Source: Citrobacter koseri ATCC BAA-895
Lineage (GTDB): Bacteria > Pseudomonadota > Gammaproteobacteria > Enterobacterales > Enterobacteriaceae
NCBI RefSeq assembly: GCF_000018045.1
Contig: NC_009792.1
Location: 930,001-994,000 of the forward strand
DNA length: 64,000 nt
Direction: 5' to 3'
The translations under genes were made by a program, and so were the position numbers. Positions 16,054 to 25,192 of the stretch are shown piece after piece; within the stretch, counting starts at the first letter, position 1, and each line of letters starts with the position of its first letter. A model generated the notes under the pieces. That model was not told where the DNA came from, did not search any database, and worked only from the letters and a program-made list of their open reading frames with translations.

Positions 16054-17304
16054 TTAATGAGCGTGATCATCATGATGATGAGCTTCATGATCGTGATGTT
16101 CACCATGTACTTTTCCTGAACCGCCGACTGCAACAATATTAAATGGCTGCCCTTCGACGCTAATTTCACTGGTCTTTTTAAAAGAAGTAGCGTCTAACAC
16201 AATAATTTTACTTTTCAACGGATCGGTGACGTAAATTTTATTGTCAGCTACTGCGATTCTCGGCCTTGGATCATTCCAGTGGCCATCCATTGAATAGGGA
16301 TCAGTGACACGCACTGACTGCGAAATTTCCCCTTTCAGGACATCTATTTGATTAAGCTTTCCGTCTTCTGTAAACACATAGGCGAATTTCGCGCGTACCG
16401 GGTCTACAACGAAATGGACTCGACGGGTAGGCAACTGAATCAAACGGAAGCTATCCGATTCGGTAGGATCGACCAGAATAATCCGGTCTGGCCCATAATT
16501 ACCGATAAAATATTGCATTCCCTTACCACCGATCAAGGTGGATGTGCTTCCCTCTGGCAACGTTTTCGCGTAGGGAAGGTGCCTGATAACCGGTGCCGCA
16601 TTTTTTTGCGTAATCAGCAGGAGGCCAGTCTCACATGATAGGGCAAAAGTATCACCCGAGCCGGCTGAGCCGTGAAGTCCGGGGCATAAGGCATCATCAC
16701 CCACTTTTTTACCTTGCAGGTCCACCACGCGAGCGCCGACAGGTCGTTTTGACGCATCATCAGGGTTGGGAATGGATACGACAGCATAATTATCGTAAGG
16801 AACAGCAACGCCGTGATGTGGCGCAACAACATTTACTTTCGTTATATTCTTCTGACCTTTAAGAACGGCGCTTTCACCCAGGATTTGCGCGCTATCTTCC
16901 CCGTCAAACCACTGGGCAATTTTGCCCTGACGTTCAACAAAATGACCAGGTTTTTTACCCGTTAGTTCCAGCGGTAATAATTTGGGAGCGTCAATATCAA
17001 TGTCTGCATGATCTCCGTGATCATGGAAAGCAATGCCTGAAGCGATTGTAGATACTACGCCAGCACTACCCTGGATAGCGAAAATTGTGGCACCACTTTC
17101 GCTGCGAGATAAATTTGCAGGGCCTTTAACATTAAATGTTGCGAGCTTATCTCCATCCAGTGCATCAATAACATTCACAACGGGTTTATCATGATCGGCG
17201 ATGAACAGACGCCATGCGGTTACGTCTTCATCTGCGAAAGCAGGCATCACAGAAAGGCCCAAAAGCAGCGTTGAGATTGAAGTAGATAATAAGCGTTTCT
17301 TCAT
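16054..17304 (-). CDS. aztD: Periplasmic zinc metallochaperone AztD (beta propeller)
   Basis: 416 aa from the ATG at 17304 (GGAGA site); a signal peptide ends near residue 24 (MPAFA). The body has beta-propeller-like repeats (VIDALDG, VVDLQGK, IIVLDATS). Metal-binding patches are an acidic His cluster (FHDHGDHADIDID) and a His-rich tail (HGEHHDHEAHHHDDHAH). AztD passes zinc directly to the binding protein AztC in the Paracoccus AztABCD system, and the gene is last in the same operon here. Identification rests on the fold, the His patches and the context. Confidence 0.9.
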   Translation of the reverse strand: MKKRLLSTSISTLLLGLSVMPAFADEDVTAWRLFIADHDKPVVNVIDALDGDKLATFNVKGPANLSRSESGATIFAIQGSAGVVSTIASGIAFHDHGDHADIDIDAPKLLPLELTGKKPGHFVERQGKIAQWFDGEDSAQILGESAVLKGQKNITKVNVVAPHHGVAVPYDNYAVVSIPNPDDASKRPVGARVVDLQGKKVGDDALCPGLHGSAGSGDTFALSCETGLLLITQKNAAPVIRHLPYAKTLPEGSTSTLIGGKGMQYFIGNYGPDRIILVDPTESDSFRLIQLPTRRVHFVVDPVRAKFAYVFTEDGKLNQIDVLKGEISQSVRVTDPYSMDGHWNDPRPRIAVADNKIYVTDPLKSKIIVLDATSFKKTSEISVEGQPFNIVAVGGSGKVHGEHHDHEAHHHDDHAH

Positions 17305-17342
17305 AATGTTCTCCATCATATATAAAACTGTTCGGCGGGTAT

Positions 17343-18293
17343 TTATGGCTGGGTATTACGGCTATTGCTCGCCGCTGTCGCAATCGCCGTTACGTTATGT
17401 TCCATCATTTCCAGGTAGGTAGAAGCCGGTCCTCCTGGTTCTGACAAGGCATCTGTATAAAGCACGCCAGCCACGTTAAGGCCAGCTTCTCTGGCAATTT
17501 GTTCAACCAGACGTGGATTGGAAATATTTTCAGAAAAAACAGCTGATGCGTTATTTTCTTTAATTTTCTTAAGTATGCCGGCAACGTCAGCGGCAGAGGC
17601 CTCTGATTCGGTGGATATACCCTGAGGGGAAAGGAAATGTATACCATATGCCTGTTCAAAATATTTGAATGCATTATGGCCTACGACGACAGTACGCTTT
17701 TCCTGTGGGATCGTAGCGACAGTCTTAATAATTTTATTTTCCAGATCCGCAAGTTTTGCATCATAAGCACGGGCATTAGCCTGATAAAAATCACAATTAC
17801 TTTTATCTTGTGCACAAAAGGCTTCTGCAATATTTTTCACATATATTCTGGAATTCCCTACTGATTGCCAGGCATGTGGATCAAACGGTGCAGCATGAAA
17901 GACCGCTTTACCGTCATAAAAATGATAGTGTCCGCCTGCCGGGTCCTGGAGAATATTTGCTCCTTTTGTTGTTTCAATTACCGGTGCGGAAGTTTCACTT
18001 GCCTCGATCAACCGTGAAATAAAGCCTTCAAGTTGTAAACCATTTACCAGTATGACATCCGCTTTAGACATAGCGATCGCGTCAGCAGGAGAGGGCTCAT
18101 AAACATGGGCATCGCCATTAGGGCCGACAATAGTACGCAGTTCGATGCGGTCCCGACCGATGTTTTTTGCCATATCGCCAATAACAGAAAAGCTTGCTAT
18201 GACATTAATTTTCGCTTTCGCCGGGAAAGTAAAAAGTAAAAAAAGCATTGATGTCGTCAGGATGCATAAAGATATAAAACCGGGTTTTCTCAT
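17343..18293 (-). CDS. aztC: Periplasmic zinc-binding protein AztC
   Basis: 316 aa with a signal peptide (about 1-27) and the cluster A-I metal-binding fold. The ligands read His63, His140, His206 and Asp281: the three-His-one-Asp set of zinc binders, in contrast to the Glu-containing set of the SitA-like protein at 7103-8017. The His loop before the second ligand is short (GGHYHFYDGKAVFH), as in AztC rather than ZnuA. It lies between the permease and AztD genes and captures zinc, directly or from AztD, for import. Confidence 0.92.
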   Translation of the reverse strand: MRKPGFISLCILTTSMLFLLFTFPAKAKINVIASFSVIGDMAKNIGRDRIELRTIVGPNGDAHVYEPSPADAIAMSKADVILVNGLQLEGFISRLIEASETSAPVIETTKGANILQDPAGGHYHFYDGKAVFHAAPFDPHAWQSVGNSRIYVKNIAEAFCAQDKSNCDFYQANARAYDAKLADLENKIIKTVATIPQEKRTVVVGHNAFKYFEQAYGIHFLSPQGISTESEASAADVAGILKKIKENNASAVFSENISNPRLVEQIAREAGLNVAGVLYTDALSEPGGPASTYLEMMEHNVTAIATAASNSRNTQP

Positions 18294-18324
18294 TAAATAA
18301 TTTCCTCGATTTGTAGTGAAAAGA

Positions 18325-19182
18325 TTAACGAAGTTTTTTTAAGTGGATGTTTTTCACCATCATGGCAGCAGCAGAGACAAGATACATAATTCCCACAGAT
18401 AATATGATTGACGGTCCTGAAGGTAGTGAAAAATGAAATGAAAATAACAAACCGCTTATACATGCAAGCATTCCTATCAGGACAGAGGCTATGCACATTG
18501 TTGCTACACGTCTCGTCCAGAAACGAGCCGTCACAGCTGGCAAGACCATTACCCCGACAGAGAGCAAAGTGCCGAGTGCCTGAAAACCAGCGACAAGATT
18601 CAGTACCACCAGGGCCAGGAAAATAAAATGGACTGGCGATCCCAATCGTGAAACGGAGCGAAGAAATAAAGGGTCAAGGCACTCAGCAATAAGTGCGCGC
18701 CAGAATATAGAAACCAGCAGAAGTGTGAGCAGCGCGACAGAGAAAATTAACAACAGCGCTTCGTGATTGAGTGCAAGCACAGTTCCAAATAGGACATGCA
18801 TAAGATCCACGCTTGAGCCTCGAAGCGATACAATGAGCACGCCGACTGCGAGTGAGATTAAATAAAAAGCAGCCATTGAAGCGTCTTCTTTTTGCACTGT
18901 TAAGCGGGAAACCGCCCCTGCAAAAATAGCGACTATCAGCCCTGAGACAAGCCCACCAATAGTCATCGGTAATATATCTAATCCGTAGAGTAAGAAGCCA
19001 AATGCAGCACCGGGCAAGATAGCATGTGACATGGCATCACCAACCAGACTCATACGGCGTAATGTTAAAAAAACGCCAACCGGGCAAGCGCTTAAACAAA
19101 GCAGAAATGAACCATAAAGCGCCCGGCGCATAAAACCGAAGCCGACAAAAGGTGCTAGAACCCATTCATGAAGCCAGTTCAT
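18325..19182 (-). CDS. aztB: Zinc ABC transporter permease AztB
   Basis: 285 aa ABC-3 family permease with many hydrophobic helices and the GDAMSHAILPGAAFG motif near residue 50. It overlaps aztA by 4 bp and is followed by aztC after 31 bp. It forms the homodimeric channel of the zinc importer. Confidence 0.9.
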   Translation of the reverse strand: MNWLHEWVLAPFVGFGFMRRALYGSFLLCLSACPVGVFLTLRRMSLVGDAMSHAILPGAAFGFLLYGLDILPMTIGGLVSGLIVAIFAGAVSRLTVQKEDASMAAFYLISLAVGVLIVSLRGSSVDLMHVLFGTVLALNHEALLLIFSVALLTLLLVSIFWRALIAECLDPLFLRSVSRLGSPVHFIFLALVVLNLVAGFQALGTLLSVGVMVLPAVTARFWTRRVATMCIASVLIGMLACISGLLFSFHFSLPSGPSIILSVGIMYLVSAAAMMVKNIHLKKLR

Positions 19183-19916
19183 GAATGTGTAGCCTCATGT
19201 TGCCCAGGTAAAGCACGTGCTGTGCCCATATTCTGTGCCGGTAGAAGTGAGGTATGGCGCAGAACTTGTTCTGTTTCGTCCCATGCCACTAATTTACCGT
19301 TTAACAAAATGGCCTGTGGAAAATGATTTCTAACCAGACCGATATCATGCATGACAGCTAAGACAGTACGTTTCTGAGCATGCCAGCGGTTTATCAGCAC
19401 AAGCAAGTCATCAATAGTAGTGGCGTCAATGGCATTAAAAGGCTCATCAAGCAAGATGATGTTTGCCTGTTGAAGAATGACCCGTGCGAAGAGCGCGCGT
19501 TGAAGCTGCCCCCCGGATAATGCACTAAGCTGTCTTTTTTCAAACCCTGCTAATCCTACTGATCCCAATGCATCAGTAAGCCGTTTACGATCCTCAATTC
19601 TGTGATGACGGAATAACCCTCTTTCAGGCCATAAACCTAGGGAAACTAAATCTGAAACAGTTGCAGGGAAAGTGCGATCCAATTCCGATATTTGTGGCAG
19701 ATAGGCAATGCGCGCCTTTGGTTCTACGGTACAGGAGCCACTTAACGGAGCCAGAATCCCTGCGATACCTTTAAGCAGTGTTGACTTACCAGAACCGTTA
19801 GGGCCGATGATGGCTGTAAGGGACCCTTTTTGTATCGTCCCGGTAATATTTTGTATCGCAGGTAAACCCTCATAACCCAGCGCCAGATTTGCAAAACGCA
19901 AAGAGTAGTCGTGCAT
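19179..19916 (-). CDS. aztA: Zinc ABC transporter ATPase AztA
   Basis: ABC ATPase with Walker A (GPNGSGKST), signature (LSGGQLQRA), Walker B (NIILLDEPFNAID) and the switch His (MHDIG). The start is taken at 19916 (MHDYSLRF); the ATG at 19925 is nearly as good. An open frame to 19967 is rejected because it would run through the Zur-like operator at 19953-19965. It heads the aztABCD operon, which is read leftwards. Confidence 0.9.
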   Translation of the reverse strand: MHDYSLRFANLALGYEGLPAIQNITGTIQKGSLTAIIGPNGSGKSTLLKGIAGILAPLSGSCTVEPKARIAYLPQISELDRTFPATVSDLVSLGLWPERGLFRHHRIEDRKRLTDALGSVGLAGFEKRQLSALSGGQLQRALFARVILQQANIILLDEPFNAIDATTIDDLLVLINRWHAQKRTVLAVMHDIGLVRNHFPQAILLNGKLVAWDETEQVLRHTSLLPAQNMGTARALPGQHEATHS

Positions 19917-19952
19917 GACATCCATTCCACATAATAAGTTACTTTTTGTAAC

Positions 19953-19965
19953 GTTATAACATAAC
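19953..19965. promoter_or_regulatory. Zur-like operator of aztABCD
   Basis: GTTATAACATAAC is a perfect GTTAT-N3-ATAAC match, 37 bp upstream of the chosen aztA start. Zur-Zn would block the operon when zinc is sufficient. The bases 19966-20162 show no further gene. Confidence 0.85.
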
Positions 19966-20162
19966 AAATGTAATGTAAACGTTTAATCGATTTTTTGATA
20001 TGGAACGTGCATGTACGAAGCCAGGCTTAAGGTAGCGTTAAAATTGATAATCGTTTCAGCGAGTAAGAGAAAACATAAAAGGCTAAGGTTAATTCCTTCA
20101 GATAACAGCGAGATTAAATATTTGATACCTAGGGAATGTTGGGAGGATCAAGCTGTTGCCAT

Positions 20163-20188
20163 AAAAAATGGTGCCCAAAAGGGCACCA
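20163..20188 (-). terminator. Terminator after phoX
   Basis: TGGTGCCC (20169-20176) and GGGCACCA (20181-20188) form a perfect 8-bp stem with a 4-base loop. On the minus strand it is followed by TTTTTTAT. It lies 6 bp beyond the phoX stop. Confidence 0.9.
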
Positions 20189-20194
20189 GATGCA

Positions 20195-22168
20195 TCAGGT
20201 ACCGATTATCCCGCCATTCGATTTAGTGATAACGACTGTTGAAGAACGTGGTCGTCCGTCTGATCTTGAATCTGGCCAGTTGGAGATAGCCCGAGGGTTG
20301 CTCGGATCGGTAATGTCGTCGCCGCCTTCGCCGGGATGCTGGATATTAATAAACAGCGTACGGTTGTCCGGCGTAAAGGCGATACCGGTAATTTCACACC
20401 CGCGTGGCCCGGTCAAAAAGCGGCGATACTCATTGGTGCCGGGCAGGGTCGCTATCATCTGGTTATTCCCCATCCCTTCATACGCCTTTTTATTAATCGT
20501 ACTGGAGGAAACATCAGTCTGGATCCACAGCACGCCGCGGTGATCGAAGGAGAGCCCATCAGGGCTGCCGAATTCTGCCCCCTGCATGGAGCCTTTCGCT
20601 TTAGGATCGTCACTGTCAGTACGCCCGGCGAGCACCAGAATATTCCACGTAAATTTCGCTGAGGCGGGGTCTGCCCTCTCTTCGCGCCAGTGCATGATAT
20701 GGCCGAACTGGTTGTTGGCGCGCGGGTTGGCTGCGTCAACCGGGGCTTTGCCCTCTTTACCGCGATCGGAATTGTTGGTGAGCGTGCAATACACGCTGCC
20801 TTTCGCATGGGTATCAACGGCTATCCATTCCGGGCGATCCATTTTTGTTGCGCCCACCGTATCGGCAGCAAGGCGCGTTTTGATCAGCAGATCGCCCTGA
20901 TTGTCGAAACCCTTGCTTTGATCAAGGCCATTTTCACCGAAGATTAGCGGCAGCCAGTCGCCGGAACCGTCGTCATTGAATCTGGCGACATAGAGCGTGC
21001 CTGACTCCAGCAACTGCATATTTGCCTTGCGATCGCCAGGGTCATATTTGTTCTCGGAGATGAATTTATAGATGTATTCAAATTTCTGATCGTCGCCCAT
21101 ATAGACCACAACGCGATTATCCCCCGCCAGCGTCACGGCGGCACCTTCATGCTTAAAGCGACCTAATGCGGTATGTTTGCGCGGTGTGGAGGTCGGATCG
21201 TAGGGGTCAATCTCCACCACCCAGCCAAAGCGGTTCGGCTCGTTGGGCGTTTTATCGACGCTGAAACGTTCGTCAACCTCGTTCCAGCGGTAGGATTCAT
21301 CGCTATCGCTAATGCCGTAGCGCTTCTCCAGCACGTTACGCGGCGCTTTTTTAACAAAAATATCCGACCAGTTCTCTTCACAGGTCAGGTACGTCCCCCA
21401 CGGGGTTTTACCATTGGCGCAGTTTTGCATGGTGCCCAGTACCACTTCGCCTTGCGGATCGGCGGCGGTTTTCATCAACGCCTGATGACGCGCCGGACCG
21501 CTCAGTTGCATTGGTGTATTAACGGTAATGCGACGAGCAAAGCTGGAGGGACGGACTACCTGCCAGCCCACGTTATCTTTTTTCACCTCGATAACTGATA
21601 TACCCATCGCATTCTGACCCTTACGGGCCTTATCAAGATCCCAGTTGGCGGTACCGTCTTTAAACAGCATGCCGTTATCAATGTACTCATGGTTGAGCGC
21701 CAGCAGACCGTGTGCCGGGTTCTCTTTGCCCTGCGGCAGGCTAAACCAGGCCATGCCGTCATGGTGCATACCGGCCTGCGCCGCCTGTTCGTCGGTGGTG
21801 TTGCTAGCGTCGAATTTAAATTCCGGCAGATTACCCTTTATGCCCACAGCATCGCCCCAGCGATAAAACGGACGGGCTATATAGCCTTCCGGCACGGTGA
21901 CAGTGTCTGCTGTCGAAACGGGAATGCTGGTGAAGCCCAGTGACACCGCTTTAGATAATGCTGAGGGATTTGCCTTCGCCGCGAAGGCGTTTTCTGGCTT
22001 GACTAGATAAGGAAAGGAGACGGCAGCGCCCGCCACCATTCCCATTTGCAGAAAGCGGCGACGGGACATAAAAGCGCTGACTACCTCAGAAAAGACGGGG
22101 TTCACGCTGTGGTTACTGATCTCATCGCTGTGCTCCTTTTTAAACACCGATTTAAGGGGGCTGCTCAT
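20195..22168 (-). CDS. phoX: PhoX-family alkaline phosphatase, Tat-exported
   Basis: 657 aa (DUF839/PhoX). The N-terminus carries a twin-arginine signal (SRRRFLQMG, about residues 35-43, then a hydrophobic stretch to about 65), so the folded enzyme is exported by Tat. PhoX phosphatases use Ca and Fe rather than zinc, unlike PhoA. That fits the zinc-sparing theme, though a link to zinc is inference. It lies between aztA and the integrase gene, with its own terminator. The upstream region (22169-22300) shows no clear operator. Confidence 0.88.
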   Translation of the reverse strand: MSSPLKSVFKKEHSDEISNHSVNPVFSEVVSAFMSRRRFLQMGMVAGAAVSFPYLVKPENAFAAKANPSALSKAVSLGFTSIPVSTADTVTVPEGYIARPFYRWGDAVGIKGNLPEFKFDASNTTDEQAAQAGMHHDGMAWFSLPQGKENPAHGLLALNHEYIDNGMLFKDGTANWDLDKARKGQNAMGISVIEVKKDNVGWQVVRPSSFARRITVNTPMQLSGPARHQALMKTAADPQGEVVLGTMQNCANGKTPWGTYLTCEENWSDIFVKKAPRNVLEKRYGISDSDESYRWNEVDERFSVDKTPNEPNRFGWVVEIDPYDPTSTPRKHTALGRFKHEGAAVTLAGDNRVVVYMGDDQKFEYIYKFISENKYDPGDRKANMQLLESGTLYVARFNDDGSGDWLPLIFGENGLDQSKGFDNQGDLLIKTRLAADTVGATKMDRPEWIAVDTHAKGSVYCTLTNNSDRGKEGKAPVDAANPRANNQFGHIMHWREERADPASAKFTWNILVLAGRTDSDDPKAKGSMQGAEFGSPDGLSFDHRGVLWIQTDVSSSTINKKAYEGMGNNQMIATLPGTNEYRRFLTGPRGCEITGIAFTPDNRTLFINIQHPGEGGDDITDPSNPRAISNWPDSRSDGRPRSSTVVITKSNGGIIGT

Positions 22169-22299
22169 ATCGTTTTCCTGTAATTTCCATAGATTTGCGT
22201 GGCAATACAGGACAGTTTAAAAAAAATTTGTTACAAATTTATAACATGAGAAATAACGGAGGTTCAGGAGAAAAAGCTCACTGGCATTTTTGTATTACT

Positions 22300-22337
22300 G
22301 ATAAATAAAGCCGTCCCCACCTAAGCGGAGACGGCTT
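22300..22337 (-). terminator. Terminator after the integrase gene
   Basis: AAGCCGTC (22308-22315) and GACGGCTT (22330-22337) form the stem; on the minus strand TTTATTTAT follows. It is 15 bp beyond the integrase stop. Confidence 0.75.
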
Positions 22338-22352
22338 CGTTATACTAACAAT

Positions 22353-23609
22353 TCAGCGGTTCTCCTGAACCATCATATAAGGCGACACATATGCTTTTCT
22401 GCATATATCCAGATAGTCCGACCACCACTGCATCATCGCCTTGCGGGCTTCCAAGTGTTCTGCCTTGTGAATATAAGCCATGCGCACGGTATTGCGCTCC
22501 TGATGACTCATCTGGCGTTCTACTGCATCCTTTGCCCATAAACCCGATTCCATCAGCGCACTGCATGCCATCGCCCGAAAGCCGTGGCCACAGATATCCT
22601 TTTTCGTGTCGTAGCCCATCACCCGCAGTGCCTTATTGACCGTGTTTTCACACATTGGCTTATACGGGTTATGGTCGCCGGGGAAGATCAGTTCATTATT
22701 ACCGGTGATATCCTTAATCTGTTTCAGAATGGCGATGGACTGTTCTGAGAGGGGGACGATATGCGGCATTCGCATTTTTGCCCCGCGGCCGGAATAACGC
22801 ACGCCAATAATGGGTTCTCGCGTCGCGGGTATCGTCCAGACTCGGTTTGTGAAATCAATCTCTGACCAGCGGGCGAAACGCAGTTCACTGGAGCGAATGA
22901 ACACATGCAGCATCAGCAGGACGGCCAACCGCGTCAGTTCACGGCCCTGATGATATGCCTCAATACGTTCAAGCAGTTCAGGCAGCCGCTCCAGTGGCAG
23001 GGCAGGATAGTGCCGTCTGACAGGAGGTGTGGTCACGCCGCCAAGATTTGCTGCCGGGTTCGTATCGATTAACCCCTGATGAACCGCATGGCGCATTATG
23101 TTACTCAGGTGCTGCCGCGTGCGGGACGCAACTTCCAGCAGACCTTTTTCCTCGATCCTTTTCAGCAGGTCAATGAAATGACGGGGTTTAAGTTCTGATA
23201 CAGGCAGGTTGCCAATGACCGGAAAGATGTGATTGTTCATGCTGGCAAGCAGACGGTCAGCGGTGTTCTGCGACCATTTTCGGTTACTTTTATGCCACGC
23301 CAGCGCCACGTTTTTAAAAACTTTATCCGGTGTTCGTGAGCCACGTTCAGCAGCCCGCTGCTGTACCGGGTTGATATTCAGCGCCAGCATTTTACGGACA
23401 CCTTCACGCTGCTGTCGCGCATCAGAGAGGGAGACGGCAGGATAGGCACCCAGCGCAATGCGCGATTCTTTACCGTTAATACGGTACTTGAGATACCAGT
23501 GACGTGAGCCACCCGGCTTGACCAGCAGATACAGACCGTGGGAATCGGAGACTTTAAAGGGTTTATCAGAAGGCTTGAGAGTGCGGATTTTCGCGTCGGT
23601 AAGGGACAT
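22353..23609 (-). CDS. P4-type tyrosine recombinase (island integrase)
   Basis: 418 aa, normal for P4-like integrases. It has an N-terminal DUF4102 arm-binding domain (LTDAKIRTLKPSDKP), a SAM-like core-binding region and a C-terminal catalytic domain. Catalytic residues are visible: Arg in SSELRFARW, HxxR in HGFRAM, His in MSHQERN and Tyr in RMAYIHKAE. It appears intact. It lies 161 bp from the 3' end of tRNA-Asn, the expected attachment site, and reads away from it. The 23610-23770 gap holds its promoter and possibly att sequences. Confidence 0.95.
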   Translation of the reverse strand: MSLTDAKIRTLKPSDKPFKVSDSHGLYLLVKPGGSRHWYLKYRINGKESRIALGAYPAVSLSDARQQREGVRKMLALNINPVQQRAAERGSRTPDKVFKNVALAWHKSNRKWSQNTADRLLASMNNHIFPVIGNLPVSELKPRHFIDLLKRIEEKGLLEVASRTRQHLSNIMRHAVHQGLIDTNPAANLGGVTTPPVRRHYPALPLERLPELLERIEAYHQGRELTRLAVLLMLHVFIRSSELRFARWSEIDFTNRVWTIPATREPIIGVRYSGRGAKMRMPHIVPLSEQSIAILKQIKDITGNNELIFPGDHNPYKPMCENTVNKALRVMGYDTKKDICGHGFRAMACSALMESGLWAKDAVERQMSHQERNTVRMAYIHKAEHLEARKAMMQWWSDYLDICRKAYVSPYMMVQENR

Positions 23610-23770
23610 ATGGGGGTCGCTCCATTATCGAACTAACCTGACCCCAGATTTGACCACCAATTTTTCCCGATGCGGAGGGTAAAATCAAAATGCACCGGGA
23701 AGAGTTTTCACGCTAACCTGTTGAACCAACATCATATAATGATTCGCAAGGATGCATGAAAACAGCAAAT

Positions 23771-23846
23771 TGGCTCCTCTGACTGGACTCGAACCAGTGA
23801 CATACGGATTAACAGTCCGCCGTTCTACCGACTGAACTACAGAGGA
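23771..23846 (-). tRNA. tRNA-Asn (GUU)
   Basis: 76 bp that fold as tRNA-Asn with a GTT anticodon, an encoded CCA end and the GGTTCGA T-loop. Identical to the copy at 26181-26256. Its 3' end faces the integrase and is the likely island attachment site. Confidence 0.97.
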
Positions 23847-24100
23847 ATCGTGTGAACGGGGCGCATATTAACGACGCCCACGATCATTGTCAAAGGGTGA
23901 AATGCGATTGCGCGTTCGTTTGCTGACAAAATCAACAAAGCGATGATCTTTCATTCGGCCACTATTTTGCGCCATTCTGGTGCAAACGTACCTCTTATGG
24001 GGCAGATCGGAAACTGTTGTTAACGTTAAAAACGTTGTCTTGTAATCACATTCTCTTATTTGACAGCAGGTTAGCATAAAAATCAGCGTCGGCCAGAAAC

Positions 24101-24116
24101 TGGCAAGCCTTTTGCA
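24101..24116 (+). promoter_or_regulatory. Sigma-54 promoter of nac
   Basis: TGGCAAGCCTTTTGCA has the -24 GG and -12 GC elements at the correct spacing, about 58 bp before the nac start. This fits NtrC-dependent expression under nitrogen limitation. Confidence 0.85.
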
Positions 24117-24173
24117 AAATCCTCCATAACATGACAGCCAGTATCATGACTGGTATTCCTGACAGGAGGCAAA

Positions 24174-25091
24174 ATGAACTTCAGACGACTGAAATACTTT
24201 GTGAAAATCGTCGACATCGGTAGCCTGACGCAGGCCGCGGAAGTATTACACATTGCGCAACCCGCACTCAGCCAGCAGGTCGCTACGCTGGAAGGGGAAC
24301 TGGATCAGCAATTATTGATTCGGACAAAGCGCGGCGTGACGCCGACTGAAGCAGGAAAAATCCTGTATACCCATGCGCGAACGATTTTGCGTCAGTGTGA
24401 ACAGGCACAGCTGGCGGTTAATAACGTCGGGCAAACGCTGAGGGGGCAGGTGTCTATTGGTCTGGCGCCGGGAACGGCCGCTTCGTCGGTGACGATGCCG
24501 CTGCTACAGGCCGTGCGGGCGGAATTGCCAGAGGTGTTGGTCTACCTGCATGAAAACAGCGGGGTGGTGCTGAATGATAAATTACTCAGTGGCCAACTTG
24601 ATATGGCGGTTCTTTACGAGCGTTCTCCGGTGGCCGGTATTACCAGCCAGCCGCTGCTGAAAGAAGATCTTTTTCTGGTGGGAACCCGGGATTGCCCTGG
24701 GCTGAGCGTGGATTTAACGGCGGTTGCGGAGATGAATCTGTTCCTTCCTCGCGACTATAGCGCCGTTCGTTCGCGCGTGGATGAAGCCTTTTCCTTACGC
24801 CGATTGACCGCAAAAGTGATTGGCGAAATCGAATCCATCGCGACATTAACAGCGGCTATTGCCAGTGGGATGGGGGTGACGGTGTTACCGGAGTCGGCAG
24901 CCCGATCGTTAAGCGGCGCGGCAAATGGCTGGATGGCGCGTATCACCACGCCGTCGATGAGTTTACCGCTGTCGCTGAATATGTCGGCGAGGGGGAGTCT
25001 GACACCGCAGGCACAGGCAGTGAAAGAGATCCTGATGTCGCTGGTGAGCCGCCCTATGCTGGAAAACCGTGAACTTCTGCTGGTGAGCTAG
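24174..25091 (+). CDS. nac: LysR-type nitrogen assimilation control protein Nac
   Basis: 305 aa LysR regulator: N-terminal winged helix-turn-helix (AAEVLHIAQPALSQQVATLE) and a C-terminal co-inducer-like domain. The sequence is recognisably Nac. Nac is made from a sigma-54 promoter under nitrogen limitation and couples NtrC to sigma-70 genes such as ure, hut and gdhA. The ATG has a strong AGGAGG. Its presence argues against S. enterica as the source. Confidence 0.95.
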   Translation: MNFRRLKYFVKIVDIGSLTQAAEVLHIAQPALSQQVATLEGELDQQLLIRTKRGVTPTEAGKILYTHARTILRQCEQAQLAVNNVGQTLRGQVSIGLAPGTAASSVTMPLLQAVRAELPEVLVYLHENSGVVLNDKLLSGQLDMAVLYERSPVAGITSQPLLKEDLFLVGTRDCPGLSVDLTAVAEMNLFLPRDYSAVRSRVDEAFSLRRLTAKVIGEIESIATLTAAIASGMGVTVLPESAARSLSGAANGWMARITTPSMSLPLSLNMSARGSLTPQAQAVKEILMSLVSRPMLENRELLLVS

Positions 25092-25192
25092 GCGTTATTC
25101 CATCGCGGTATAAGATGCAGGTTTTTATTATTTGTTATGCCGGGCTTCAGACTTTAACAATAGCGTCATGTCTGATGTCTTCGGAGCGAAGC

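Larger units (their letters stand above)
1..23770. mobile_element. Right part of a genomic island (zinc-starvation cargo) at tRNA-Asn
   Basis: A P4-type tyrosine integrase gene (22353-23609) reads away from a tRNA-Asn gene whose 3' end is at 23771. This is the usual arrangement when an island integrates into the 3' end of a tRNA. The cargo to the left is unlike the backbone genes to the right and is AT-rich in places. The left junction is not in the window: the only other copy of the tRNA-Asn 3' sequence seen is the second tRNA-Asn at 26181, on the wrong side. The left boundary is therefore unknown, and whether phoX belongs to the same insertion is inference. Confidence 0.65.
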
